Part shown: positions 26,199-34,635 of the stretch, piece after piece | Layout of the letters: each line of letters opens with the position of its first letter | How positions within the stretch are numbered: position 1 is the stretch's first letter | NCBI RefSeq assembly: GCF_019748715.1 | Contig: NZ_JACLBZ010000031.1 | Location: 1 to 51,290, forward strand | Reading direction: 5' to 3' | Length of the DNA stretch: 51,290 nt | Source: Sporosarcina aquimarina | GTDB taxonomy: Bacteria; Bacillota; Bacilli; Bacillales_A; Planococcaceae | Program-made: the position numbers and the translations under genes | The notes under the pieces: model-generated | Database searches by the model: none | What the model saw: the letters and a program-made list of their open reading frames with translations, nothing else | What the model was told of the DNA's origin: nothing

Positions 26199-26926
26199 TG
26201 GCTCCCTCCCTCATCTATCAGCGATGCATCTGTGCGAAAATATAGCTGCCGATCTGAAGTCGTCACTAAAATTCCTTTACCGTCCTCTTCGACATAGATC
26301 ATAGAATGCAAACCACTTCCCCATTTTGATCCAGTGCCTGTCAGCTGATAAGGGAAACTTTCATTCCGTTCAGCAGGCTCTGTTTCCAAATAGTATTCCG
26401 TATACCACTCATCATTAAAAACCCTATCCTTTTTCATAGTGTCCAGTTGGTCAAAATATTTTTCTGTCTGAAATACCTGATGATCTTTTGCGGCAGGATG
26501 AATAGAGATAAGTTCTGGGTTTTCCACCTGAGAAAGATAGGTGGATAACTGGTCTTTCGGATAAAACCATTGTTGGAAAGGAACGGATAGCAGAGCAAAT
26601 GCTAGGAAAATATAATTTGACCAAAAGCCAAGCCAGACAAACGATCGATAACGCTCCCATCGGTTTTCCTTACTTTTCAAAATGAAATAGAGAAACCATA
26701 CTCCAAGCGGTAAAATCGCCAATCTTAGCAGCAGATCAAACCAATATACATTAATAGAGAAAGAAAACAGACCTACAATTATGGTGACCAGGACTTTCCA
26801 TAATTTTAGTTTGACTTTCTGCTTCGTATAGAGTTTGAAAGCAATATACCCCAATGCTATCCAAGATAGTAGAGTGAATATGATAGGAATCAGATTAAAG
26901 TCAAATAAAACTTCGATGGCGGACAC
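26195..26926 (-). CDS. Polytopic membrane protein with an extracytoplasmic C-terminal domain
   Basis: This 243-residue protein has four predicted membrane segments in its first 120 residues (IFTLLSWIALGYIAF, LVTIIVGLFSFSINV and others). A soluble domain of about 115 residues follows (residues about 125-243), with a Lys/Asp/Tyr-rich middle and a beta-like end (GILVTTSDRQLYF). It starts with GTG after GGAGAAGGG. It is the first gene of the three-gene operon. I recognise no family. Confidence 0.72.
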   Translation of the reverse strand: MSAIEVLFDFNLIPIIFTLLSWIALGYIAFKLYTKQKVKLKLWKVLVTIIVGLFSFSINVYWFDLLLRLAILPLGVWFLYFILKSKENRWERYRSFVWLGFWSNYIFLAFALLSVPFQQWFYPKDQLSTYLSQVENPELISIHPAAKDHQVFQTEKYFDQLDTMKKDRVFNDEWYTEYYLETEPAERNESFPYQLTGTGSKWGSGLHSMIYVEEDGKGILVTTSDRQLYFRTDASLIDEGGSQ

Positions 26927-27013
26927 CCCTTCTCCCTTAACGGAAATCAGAAAACAACATCTAATTTAATTATAGACTGTGTGTCTATTAGTTGCATCTT
27001 CTTAACAGAAAAA

Positions 27014-27052
27014 TAAAAAAAAAGTGATGAGCACCAATTGGTCTCATCACTT
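27014..27052 (-). terminator. Terminator downstream of the secreted-protein gene
   Basis: On the minus strand AAGTGATGAG and CTCATCACTT form a perfect 10-bp stem followed by nine T. The plus strand also has TTGTTTT, so it may work in both directions. Confidence 0.88.
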
Positions 27053-27149
27053 GTTTTATTAGTCGATCTTTAAATCGTTCCTTAAAAATGTCTCGTAAAT
27101 TTAAACATAGTATAGTATCTTTCAATAATTTATACCCTTTTAAACGATA

Positions 27150-27380
27150 TTACTTCCAAGACACTTGTGAAGGATGACATTCAAACCAACCAAGCCACTC
27201 GGATAACGCGCAGCCCGCTTCGAATCCAACTTCCCCGCTTTGCCACTTACTTCCTAAGGAAGTTGAACCTATAGTCTGACTGGTAGATGCTGCCTGCGCA
27301 GTATTTATAGAAGGGTTAGCACCAATAGCTAAAACACCCGCCATTAGTAACGCTGCTGCAAATCGACCTGTTTTTTTCAA
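27150..27380 (-). CDS. Small secreted protein with two cysteines
   Basis: The frame is open to 27443, but a GAAAGGG ribosome binding site points to the TTG at 27380. The protein then begins MKKTGRFAAALLMAGVLAIG, a Sec signal peptide ending in the cleavage-type TAQA-AS. The 76-residue precursor would release about 45 residues that are Ser/Gly-rich at first and Trp-rich at the end, with two Cys (GCALSEW, FECHPS) that could form a disulfide. It has its own terminator and no export, immunity or processing genes next to it. It could be a small antimicrobial, a signal or an envelope peptide; none of these is shown. Confidence 0.7.
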   Translation of the reverse strand: MKKTGRFAAALLMAGVLAIGANPSINTAQAASTSQTIGSTSLGSKWQSGEVGFEAGCALSEWLGWFECHPSQVSWK

Positions 27381-27638
27381 CTCTATCAATCCCTTTCGTA
27401 GATCTATATGATTTATTAATGAAGCTTTTAACAAACCACACATAACTATTCCCAGTAAAAAGAATAGTTAAACATTTCTGCTATATGAAAATCAACTGCG
27501 ATGAGTAATGCAGTTTTTTCTCTGTTAATTTGGAAGGCGGAAATTTTTTCTACACAAGAAGATGTGTTTATGAGCCGCGATGGCGAAGTTATAAGCGCAA
27601 ATCGAAGTCGTATGAGCGCGTCGTCTCATTGAGTGACG

Positions 27639-27678
27639 AAAACCGCAAGCCACCCATCTATGAGCAACTTGCGGTTTT
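27639..27678 (-). terminator. Hairpin after the GntP gene, probable terminator
   Basis: On the minus strand AAAACCGCAAG and CTTGCGGTTTT form a perfect 11-bp stem around an 18-base loop, just after the gntP stop. Confidence 0.7.
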
Positions 27679-27681
27679 GCA

Positions 27682-29031
27682 TTATAATCCAGGTAAAATC
27701 CCGCTTAGTAAATTTAATAAATATACCATGCCAAGTGCGGAAAGACCTGCGATAAATCCACCAATCGACCATGCTTGAATTGTTTGAGGAATCGTCAAAC
27801 GACCAAATTTATTGACGACCCAAAAGCCAGAATCATTCGGCAAGGACAAGCCGATCGCTCCCGCACAAATTGCAAGTCCAAGCAAAATTGGAGAGACGCC
27901 GAGTTCTCCGGCCATCGGTCCGAGAATGGATGAAGTCGTGACGAGCGCGACAGTTGCTGATCCGAGCGAAGCACGTAAAATTTGTGAAAAGATGAATGCC
28001 AGGATGAGAACCGGAATACTCCAACCTTGCATCGTCTCAATCAAATAATCTCCTATGCCGCTTTGATTAATTACTGCACCGAAAGCGCCACCAGCTCCCG
28101 TGACAAGGATGATCATTCCTGCAGAATTGATTGCTTCATCATACAATGTTTTATAGGGCACATGTATATACGGTTTCAGCACGATCAATCCGACAATCAC
28201 ACTGATTAACAATGCAACGTTTTTGTCGCCAATGAAACCTAGAATTTGTGATGCAGTCCCTTCTTGCAACCATAAATCCGTGACTGTATTCAGGAGTATC
28301 AGTATAATCGGCAAGCCAAGCATAAAGAACGATAAACCTGTAGAGATTTCTTTACGACCTTCAACTTTATCAGGAACGGCAATATCATCCTCAAGTTCTT
28401 CCGGCATGGTCTTAATTCGTTTGCCAATAAATGAACCGTAAAAATAGCCGCCGATCATCGCTGCTGGGATTGCGCAAATGATTCCATAAAGAATAAACAA
28501 TCCTAAGTCTGCGCCCGTATTTTCCGCCACAACGAGCGGTCCAGGTGTTGGCGCAATCATACTGTGCGAAACGATCAATCCGACACCGAGGGAAGTTACG
28601 AATGTCACAATCGAAATTCCTGTACGTCTGGATAAACTTTTCACCAGTCCACTCAAAATGACGAAAGCTGCATCGAAGAAGACAGGAATCGAAACGGCAA
28701 TTCCTGTTAAAGAAAGCCCGGCTGCTGACCGCTTGATCCCAAATACTCGCAGCACAGCTTCCGCAATTTTTTCAATTGCACCTGATACACCTAAGAACTG
28801 GCCAAAAATTACCCCAAGACCGATTAAAATTCCGACTCCAGTTAGCGTGTTACCAAAACCCGTCGTAATGAGGCCCGGAATATCTGCCAACGGAAATCCA
28901 AGTACAAGTGCTGTAACAAAGGCTACAACAATCAACGTTACGAACGGCTCAATATTCATTTTTAATATCATAAAGAATAATGCTGCCAATGACAGCAGAA
29001 AAATGACAATGAGCATATTACCTTCTACCAT
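27682..29031 (-). CDS. GntP-family sugar-acid permease
   Basis: This is a proton-coupled importer of sugar acids (the family includes gluconate, glycerate and tetronate carriers). Its 449 residues contain about 12-14 hydrophobic segments and family motifs such as SIPVFFDAAFVIL, SHSMIAPTPGPL, GAGGAFGAVINQSGIGD and SLPNDSGFWV. The ATG follows GAGGTGATGAC. It is the last gene of an operon with a four-carbon acid sugar kinase and a beta-hydroxyacid dehydrogenase, so a tetronate-type substrate is likely (inference). Confidence 0.92.
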   Translation of the reverse strand: MVEGNMLIVIFLLSLAALFFMILKMNIEPFVTLIVVAFVTALVLGFPLADIPGLITTGFGNTLTGVGILIGLGVIFGQFLGVSGAIEKIAEAVLRVFGIKRSAAGLSLTGIAVSIPVFFDAAFVILSGLVKSLSRRTGISIVTFVTSLGVGLIVSHSMIAPTPGPLVVAENTGADLGLFILYGIICAIPAAMIGGYFYGSFIGKRIKTMPEELEDDIAVPDKVEGRKEISTGLSFFMLGLPIILILLNTVTDLWLQEGTASQILGFIGDKNVALLISVIVGLIVLKPYIHVPYKTLYDEAINSAGMIILVTGAGGAFGAVINQSGIGDYLIETMQGWSIPVLILAFIFSQILRASLGSATVALVTTSSILGPMAGELGVSPILLGLAICAGAIGLSLPNDSGFWVVNKFGRLTIPQTIQAWSIGGFIAGLSALGMVYLLNLLSGILPGL

Positions 29032-29040
29032 GTCATCACC

Positions 29041-30456
29041 TCAATCCTTATTCACTAATTTCTCTACAACTGTGCGCAGTGTATCGACTTCACCGACGTT
29101 GCCAGGGAAGATGACATACGGAATGCTTGGAAAACGACTCTCTTCCCCTGTTTTCCATACAGGAATACCGGGCGCGATTTGTCCAGCCACTTCTGCTTTT
29201 TTCACGGCTAGCCCCTTTGTTCCCACATCACTTGACGTAATGCCGCCCTTTGCAATGACAAATGCTGGCTGTGGATTGCAGTGTGCGACAAACTGTGTGA
29301 CTGCGGAGGAAATCTTCACAGATAAAGCCAACTCCTCTTCCTGCCGCCCTTCACCTAAATCGATTCGACTACGAGATGTATACACACAAACCGTCGTGCC
29401 TTCTCCAATTTTCTCATTGATCCTCTCCTGAATCTGTACAATTTCTTTTTCAAATTGTTCTTTATCCACGACGAGGTGACAATCAAATTCGATAAACTCA
29501 ATCGAATCCAAAGCTTTCAAAGCGTTTAGTTGATCTGTCGTTTTCCGCACATGCGAACCGACTACAATCAAACCGCCCGTTGCTGAATTTTTTTGAATCA
29601 AGTCCACTTTGGTCAAATATGGTTTTGAAGAAATATCACCGATGACTTTTGTAAAGGAAGCTGCCGTACGGAATAGAAAATGTTTTCCTTGCTGGATAAC
29701 ACGCATCAACGCTATCGTAAACACTTTTAAATCCTCTTCCGATACCGCATTGACAATCATCTTTTGGAAACTTTCCAGACGATGCAATTTAGACTCAATC
29801 GAACCAAAATCAAGTGCGCGCAGCTCGTCAAGTGAAATCGACAATACCGAGTCAGTAGGGAATTGATTCTCTGTTTTCTCCGCAATATATTCCTTCAGAT
29901 CGCTCTTTGTAAATCCAAACATCCGGTCCTTTGCAAATTCTGTTTCTCCTGCCGGTATATAGTTCCCGTTTTGCTTTACATAATGCACATCATCTATCGT
30001 TTCTCTGCCGCCTTCTTTGAAAAACGGTATAACGATTTCCCCATCGACTTTATACGCACCTTGCTTTTCAATCACATTTCTCAAAACTTCGGTTTCAAGA
30101 GGGTAGTGCCCACGCAATGTGGAATCACCCCTACTGATGATTATAAAGTCTTGTCCTGTTTCTTTCGCAGCGATGGCTATTCTTTCCGCAATTTGCGTAT
30201 GAACTCTCGTCGTTTCATCCACAGAGAATGCTCGGGAATTGGTCAAAAGGAATACTAGCTGACGTGATTCCTCAAACATGGAACGGATAGTTTCGGCAGA
30301 CCAGTCGGTATATACCGGAATGCCATGAACCGTTTGTACACCAGTCGGATCATCATCTAGCACAATAATTTTCTGCTGAAACGTTGGACGTTCTGTTTTC
30401 CAAAGAGTTTCCAACTCCAGTCCGTACACAGGAAGGTGTTTAATACGCTGTTGCAC
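29041..30456 (-). CDS. Four-carbon acid sugar kinase (DUF1537 family)
   Basis: This is an ATP-dependent kinase of the family that phosphorylates 3-oxo- or 2-oxo-tetronates, or tetronates, in four-carbon sugar-acid breakdown. The N-terminal domain has IVLDDDPTGVQTVHG, FLLTNSRAF and ISRGDSTLRGHYPLE. The C-terminal nucleotide-binding domain has IAKGGITSSDVGTKGL and a final IPYVIFPGNVGE. The open frame reaches 30483, but GGGAGGTAAATAAA places the start at GTG 30456, two bases after the dehydrogenase stop, giving 471 residues. Confidence 0.9.
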   Translation of the reverse strand: MQQRIKHLPVYGLELETLWKTERPTFQQKIIVLDDDPTGVQTVHGIPVYTDWSAETIRSMFEESRQLVFLLTNSRAFSVDETTRVHTQIAERIAIAAKETGQDFIIISRGDSTLRGHYPLETEVLRNVIEKQGAYKVDGEIVIPFFKEGGRETIDDVHYVKQNGNYIPAGETEFAKDRMFGFTKSDLKEYIAEKTENQFPTDSVLSISLDELRALDFGSIESKLHRLESFQKMIVNAVSEEDLKVFTIALMRVIQQGKHFLFRTAASFTKVIGDISSKPYLTKVDLIQKNSATGGLIVVGSHVRKTTDQLNALKALDSIEFIEFDCHLVVDKEQFEKEIVQIQERINEKIGEGTTVCVYTSRSRIDLGEGRQEEELALSVKISSAVTQFVAHCNPQPAFVIAKGGITSSDVGTKGLAVKKAEVAGQIAPGIPVWKTGEESRFPSIPYVIFPGNVGEVDTLRTVVEKLVNKD

Positions 30457-30457
30457 T

Positions 30458-31351
30458 TTATTTACCTCCCTTTGGCACTTCAAAATTCGCTAATTTCTCA
30501 TAGTATTGAATCAAACCCACATGATCGTCTGCAGCTTTGCCATCTATTTTCAATGCATGGAACATTTCCAAGACATCCGTAGACAGTGGCATTGGTACAC
30601 CAATATCATGTCCTGCCTGAACAACATTCGTCAGATCTTTCATATTAATGTCGATACGCCCGCCTGCTACGAAGTTCCGCTCCAAGACTAAAGGGATTTT
30701 CGCGTCTAAAACAGTACTTCCTGCCAATCCGCCTCGGATGGCTTGGTACATTTTTTCGATATCCACTCCGGATTTCGATGCCAGAACTACTGCCTCAGAC
30801 ATCGCAGCAATCGTGACATTAACCAAAATTTGATTGGCAAGTTTGGTAGTCGATCCACTGCCGTGACCTCCTACATGCGTAACATCTGCTGCCATAGCTT
30901 GGAGTACGGGAAGGGCTTCATTTAAAGCTTGCTCTTCGCCACCTATCATGATGGACAAGGTTCCATCAATTGCTTTCGGCTCTCCGCCACTCACTGGTGC
31001 GTCCATAAACCGGACATTCACTTTTTTTAATTCCTCTGCACAAAAGATCGAATCTGCCGGCGATACAGAACTCATATCGATTACGATCGATCCAGGCTTA
31101 AGATGATTTACAATTCCATTTTCACCGAATAAAACGTTTTGGACGATAAAAGCATTCGGCAGCATTGTGATGACAATATCGCTTCCTTCAGCTGCCATCT
31201 CAGGTGAAACCGCTTCCATGGCCCCCGCATTTGCTACAACTTTTCTGGCATCTTCATTCAAATCAAATGCCTTCACTTCAAATCCTGCTTTTATAATATT
31301 AAAGACCATAGGACGCCCCATGATACCAAGCCCAATAAAACCAATCTTCAT
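30458..31351 (-). CDS. NAD(P)-dependent beta-hydroxyacid dehydrogenase (threonate dehydrogenase / tartronate-semialdehyde reductase type)
   Basis: This is a Rossmann-fold dehydrogenase of the 3-hydroxyisobutyrate family. IGFIGLGIMGRPM at the N-terminus is the nucleotide-binding site. MDAPVSGGEPKAIDGTLSIM is the substrate-binding loop, and the catalytic lysine lies in GSTTKLANQI. The ATG at 31351 follows GAGGAGGC; the frame extends further upstream without support. Its 297 residues are typical. It is the first gene of the operon with the kinase and GntP permease, which points to oxidation of a C4 sugar acid such as threonate or erythronate. Reduction of tartronate semialdehyde cannot be excluded. 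Confidence 0.88.
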   Translation of the reverse strand: MKIGFIGLGIMGRPMVFNIIKAGFEVKAFDLNEDARKVVANAGAMEAVSPEMAAEGSDIVITMLPNAFIVQNVLFGENGIVNHLKPGSIVIDMSSVSPADSIFCAEELKKVNVRFMDAPVSGGEPKAIDGTLSIMIGGEEQALNEALPVLQAMAADVTHVGGHGSGSTTKLANQILVNVTIAAMSEAVVLASKSGVDIEKMYQAIRGGLAGSTVLDAKIPLVLERNFVAGGRIDINMKDLTNVVQAGHDIGVPMPLSTDVLEMFHALKIDGKAADDHVGLIQYYEKLANFEVPKGGK

Positions 31352-31390
31352 CTTATGTTGCCTCCTCTTTATTTGACAATTAGCGATTTC

Positions 31391-31480
31391 ATTATACAAT
31401 AAGTTTTCTGACTTGTATACATTATTTAACTCAATGAATACAGTTACCTAATTTGATAGATTCTCTTGTATACTGTTTAG
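31391..31480. promoter_or_regulatory. Divergent promoter region with repeated TTGTATAC motifs, candidate GntR operators
   Basis: CTTGTATAC occurs twice (31412-31420 and 31465-31473), once within the palindrome TGTATACA. On the minus strand TATACA, a 17-base spacer and TATAAT (31392-31397) form a promoter for the dehydrogenase operon, and the first motif overlaps its -35. On the plus strand TATACT at 31469 can be a -10 for the regulator gene. This layout fits control of both transcripts by the GntR protein (inference). Confidence 0.55.
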
Positions 31481-31502
31481 TAACGAACGGAGGAGAAGTA
31501 CA

Positions 31503-32114
31503 ATGGAAATCACTTCACGTAGCGCGCAACTAATCGCATATGAAACAATCCGGGAAAAGATTATAAATGGAGCTTTTCCTGGCGGGATGAAATTAGTAGA
31601 AGTCCAACTGGCTGAAGAAATCGGAGTGAGCCGGACACCCATTCGAGAAGCGATCCGTCGTTTAGAACAGGAAGGTTTAATTAAGCGAAAAAAAGTGATC
31701 AAGCCAAGCGAAAAAGACTTGCGTCATATGTTCCAGATGCGTACATTAATTGAAAGTCATGCTGCAAAAATGGCTGCCACGTATATGTCTGAAAAACGCA
31801 TTGTTCAATTGCGGTCAAGCATCCATTTGGCACAAAGGAGCAATACAGAAGGCACGGTGAAAGCTAATAAAGAATTCCACGATCTGATTGTTCAGGAATG
31901 CAGAAATCCGATTATGATTGAAACGGTCGATAAAATGCAATCGATTATTTACCTATTTAGCAAAACTGTAGTAGTGCATGAACGCCCATTATTACTTGAA
32001 GAGCATATGAAAATTTGCGATGCAATTGAGCAGCGCAAACCTGAATTAGCGAGCAGTTTAATGGAAGAGCATTTGAAAGCCGATCTGGAGTTTACACTTA
32101 ACATCGTGGAGTGA
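31503..32114 (+). CDS. GntR-family regulator, FCD (FadR-like) subfamily
   Basis: This is a 203-residue transcription factor. Residues about 8-75 form the winged helix-turn-helix (LVEVQLAEEIGVSRTPIREAIRRLE). Residues about 80-200 form the all-helical FCD ligand-binding domain, with metal/ligand-type residues in EFHDLIV and EEHMKICDAI. The ATG follows CGGAGGAGAAGTACA. It is divergent from the sugar-acid operon, so it probably senses the substrate or a pathway intermediate and controls that operon. Confidence 0.92.
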   Translation: MEITSRSAQLIAYETIREKIINGAFPGGMKLVEVQLAEEIGVSRTPIREAIRRLEQEGLIKRKKVIKPSEKDLRHMFQMRTLIESHAAKMAATYMSEKRIVQLRSSIHLAQRSNTEGTVKANKEFHDLIVQECRNPIMIETVDKMQSIIYLFSKTVVVHERPLLLEEHMKICDAIEQRKPELASSLMEEHLKADLEFTLNIVE

Positions 32115-32142
32115 ATTGCATTTCGTTCAACGTCATTTATAA

Positions 32143-32193
32143 CAAAAAAAGATAGGTATCCTCTACTGAAATTGATTAGAGAACATCCTATCT
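32143..32193 (-). terminator. Second hairpin between gntR and the thioesterase gene
   Basis: AGATAGG with CCTATCT and CTCTA with TAGAG form an interrupted stem. On the minus strand it is followed by seven T. It would act as a back-up terminator for minus-strand transcripts. Confidence 0.5.
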
Positions 32194-32237
32194 GATAATA
32201 GTGTGGACAGCTGTGCAGCATTTTATACGTCCTCACT

Positions 32238-32273
32238 AAAAAGCTCAGTCAACATTTATTGTTGACTGAGCTT
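32238..32273 (-). terminator. Terminator of the thioesterase gene
   Basis: AAGCTCAGTCAAC and GTTGACTGAGCTT form a perfect 13-bp stem, followed on the minus strand by a T run. Confidence 0.88.
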
Positions 32274-32275
32274 CG

Positions 32276-32812
32276 TTATACTTTTACTTGTACAGGATCA
32301 TGCCAAGGGTAGTTATTCGTCAAAACAGTTGCTAAGTCTTTACTTTGTTGCTTTCTCATTTTACGAATTTCAGCTCTTTGCGGCGCTGTCTCATGCAAGT
32401 ATTTTTCCTCTTCTGTCTCTGGGATGACTTGTGGAACGGCCAATGGTTTTTTATCCTCATCCAATGCAACGAAGGTTAATAGAGAGGTAGCAGCTATTTT
32501 ACAATCACCACTTGCCAAGTCTTCTGCGATGACCTTCACAAAAATCTCCATCGACGATTTCCCTGTCCACGTCACATAGGATTCAAAACAAACGGAATCT
32601 GAAGGACGAATCGGATGCAGAAAATCCACGGAATCCATGGAGGCCGTTACGCAGTCGGCCCTACTATGCCGAGCTGCTGAAATCGATGCGATTTGATCAA
32701 TATCACTCATTAAACGACCACCGAACAATGTATTATGATTGTTGACATCATTGGGAAAGATTCTGCTCGTTCGAACGACTCTTGATTCCCGGCACTGCTT
32801 TTCACGTTTCAT
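32276..32812 (-). CDS. Acyl-CoA thioesterase, hotdog fold (YkhA-like)
   Basis: This is a cytosolic acyl-CoA hydrolase of the BACH/YciA type. Its 178 residues form one hotdog domain: the N-terminal FPNDVNNHNTLFGGRLMSDID motif holds the catalytic Asn/Asp region. SVDFLHPIRPSD and the strand AATSLLTFVALDEDKKPLAVP follow. A charged helical tail of about 45 residues ends the protein. The ATG follows a CAAGGGGAGG ribosome binding site. Length is as expected for the single-domain form. Confidence 0.9.
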   Translation of the reverse strand: MKREKQCRESRVVRTSRIFPNDVNNHNTLFGGRLMSDIDQIASISAARHSRADCVTASMDSVDFLHPIRPSDSVCFESYVTWTGKSSMEIFVKVIAEDLASGDCKIAATSLLTFVALDEDKKPLAVPQVIPETEEEKYLHETAPQRAEIRKMRKQQSKDLATVLTNNYPWHDPVQVKV

Positions 32813-32984
32813 TCCAAATGAAGCCTCCCCTTGAAATACGCCAACCTATTAAATCTAAATTAGAATACATTCATAAACATTTTTATATTTGTGTATCAAA
32901 TAAATATACCTAATGTTCACAAAATTGTCAAGGTTGATTTGTGAATCTACTTGCATCTACAGTTGTTCGTATCGGAGCTTTATC

Positions 32985-33803
32985 TTATTTCTGAATTCCC
33001 TGTAACAACGGAACGTCTTTTTCTTCTAACAGACCGACTTCAAGTAATCCCTTCAAAATTCCGTCTTCCGAACAAGATGCTGTCACGTGGTCTGCCACTT
33101 CTTTAAGCTCTGGAATCGCATTCTCCATCGCAATGCCTGTGCCGACTGTCTCGATCATTTGCATATCATTCAGTCCATCGCCAAATGCGTAGCTGTTCTC
33201 GATTGGAATATTCAAATGTTCCAGCATTTTTTGAATCCCGATCGCTTTAGACGCACCATTTGGGAGCATATCCACCGAGCATTCATCCCATCGAACAAAA
33301 GAATAATCATTAAATAGTTGCATATACTGCTCAGTTTCTTCAGGCTCGCAATAGATCTGAACTTGGTTGATGTCGGAATGCGAACAAATTTCCTTATCTA
33401 CTGGAGGGTACGGGATTTTTAATCGAGTCGTACCTGCAGTGATCAGTGGATGTTCAGACGCATTCGTGACAAAATTATCAAATGTAGAGTATGTCAGTCC
33501 ATGTCCTTTTTCATTGGCAAGCTCCGTTAACTTCTGCATATCTTCGCGCTTCATCGGGTTAGAAAAGATTTCTTTTCCACCAAACACAACATGCTGCCCA
33601 TTCATCGATACATATGAATCAAATGAAAGCTCATCTAGCAGCCATTCGAACATCAACGGCGCTCTCCCCGTACAAATGACCGTGTGTATCCCTTTATTCT
33701 GCAAAGCTTTCAACGCTAACTTTGTTGAGTCTAAAATCGTTTTATCATGACTCATCAAAGTTCCATCTAAATCAAAAAACACAATTTTATTATTCACTTG
33801 CAC
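32985..33803 (-). CDS. Cof-type HAD-superfamily phosphatase
   Basis: This is a haloacid-dehalogenase-type hydrolase with a C2B cap. Motif I is FFDLDGTLM (nucleophile Asp), motif II is VICTGRAP, motif III is the lysine in NGASKAIGI, and motif IV is AFGDGLNDMQMI. Its 272 residues are normal for Cof proteins, which dephosphorylate sugar phosphates or nucleotides. It starts 12 bases after the SDR gene, probably in the same operon. Substrate cannot be told. Confidence 0.9.
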   Translation of the reverse strand: MQVNNKIVFFDLDGTLMSHDKTILDSTKLALKALQNKGIHTVICTGRAPLMFEWLLDELSFDSYVSMNGQHVVFGGKEIFSNPMKREDMQKLTELANEKGHGLTYSTFDNFVTNASEHPLITAGTTRLKIPYPPVDKEICSHSDINQVQIYCEPEETEQYMQLFNDYSFVRWDECSVDMLPNGASKAIGIQKMLEHLNIPIENSYAFGDGLNDMQMIETVGTGIAMENAIPELKEVADHVTASCSEDGILKGLLEVGLLEEKDVPLLQGIQK

Positions 33804-33815
33804 TTGTCTCCTTTC

Positions 33816-34526
33816 TTATACAGGCCGAACAGTAATTTCATTCACATTGACGTACTCAGGTTGTTTCACTGCATAAACGACTGCTTTGGCAATATCTTCT
33901 GCTTCTAATTTTTTTCTATCCGTCATACTAGAGCTTAGACGGGTATCGACCATGCCCGGGGAAATATTCGTCACACGTACTCCTGTCCGTGCAAGTTCTT
34001 TTTCAAGCCCTGTTGAAATTGCTCTCACTGCAAATTTCGTAGCACTATATACAGTACTTTTCTTCGTCGCTTCAAAGCCCGAAACGGATGCAATATTGAT
34101 AATATGGCCACTTGACCGCTCTACCATGCCTGGCAAAACAGAGTCAATTCCATACAGCACACCCTTAATATTGACATCAATCATACGCTCCCATTGCTCT
34201 ACTTCTCTGTTACGTACGGTAGCAGATAGCATCTGACCAGCATTATTGACATAAATATCTATGGAACCAAATGCTTCGTTCGCACGCTTTGCCAGTTCCT
34301 TTACCTCTGATTCATTCGCGATGTCTGTCGGAACGGCCAGTGCCTGACCTTGATTCGTACTATTTATCTCTTTCGCCACAGCTTTCAATTGCTCCTCGCG
34401 ACGTGCAGCTAATACTACATTCGCTCCTTCTTTTGCCAACTCTTTGGCGATTGCAGCACCAATCCCTCCACTCGCTCCTGTAACGATTGCTGTTTTACCT
34501 GCTAATGAATGGATATCTTTTGCCAT
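33816..34526 (-). CDS. Short-chain dehydrogenase/reductase
   Basis: This is a classical SDR of 236 residues. The NAD(P)-binding [12 protein letters not shown] follows the first strand, NNAG lies at about residue 93, and the catalytic Ser-Tyr-Lys set appears as INIASVSGF and YSATK. The Arg pair in LAARREE after strand 2 suggests NADP(H) preference. The ATG follows AGGGAGAGAGTC. It is upstream of a HAD phosphatase gene in an apparent two-gene operon. Substrate unknown. Confidence 0.92.
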   Translation of the reverse strand: MAKDIHSLAGKTAIVTGASGGIGAAIAKELAKEGANVVLAARREEQLKAVAKEINSTNQGQALAVPTDIANESEVKELAKRANEAFGSIDIYVNNAGQMLSATVRNREVEQWERMIDVNIKGVLYGIDSVLPGMVERSSGHIINIASVSGFEATKKSTVYSATKFAVRAISTGLEKELARTGVRVTNISPGMVDTRLSSSMTDRKKLEAEDIAKAVVYAVKQPEYVNVNEITVRPV

Positions 34527-34635
34527 TTAGACTCTCTCCCTTCGCCATGCTACAATTAGTCTAACAATTTGCTGGTAGATATGCTTTGAAGTTGCTTGCC
34601 AACTGATTATAAATTTTAGAATAGGGAGTGAATTT

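Noticed and set aside
27530..27778. Plus-strand frame of 82 codons opposite the end of the GntP gene
   Set aside because: It overlaps the intact GntP coding end and its terminator, and has low-complexity composition; it looks like an antisense shadow.
28658..29431. Long plus-strand frame of 257 codons rich in Thr, Pro and Ser
   Set aside because: It is antisense to the GntP and kinase genes, whose family motifs are clear; the composition is that of a shadow of membrane-protein codons.
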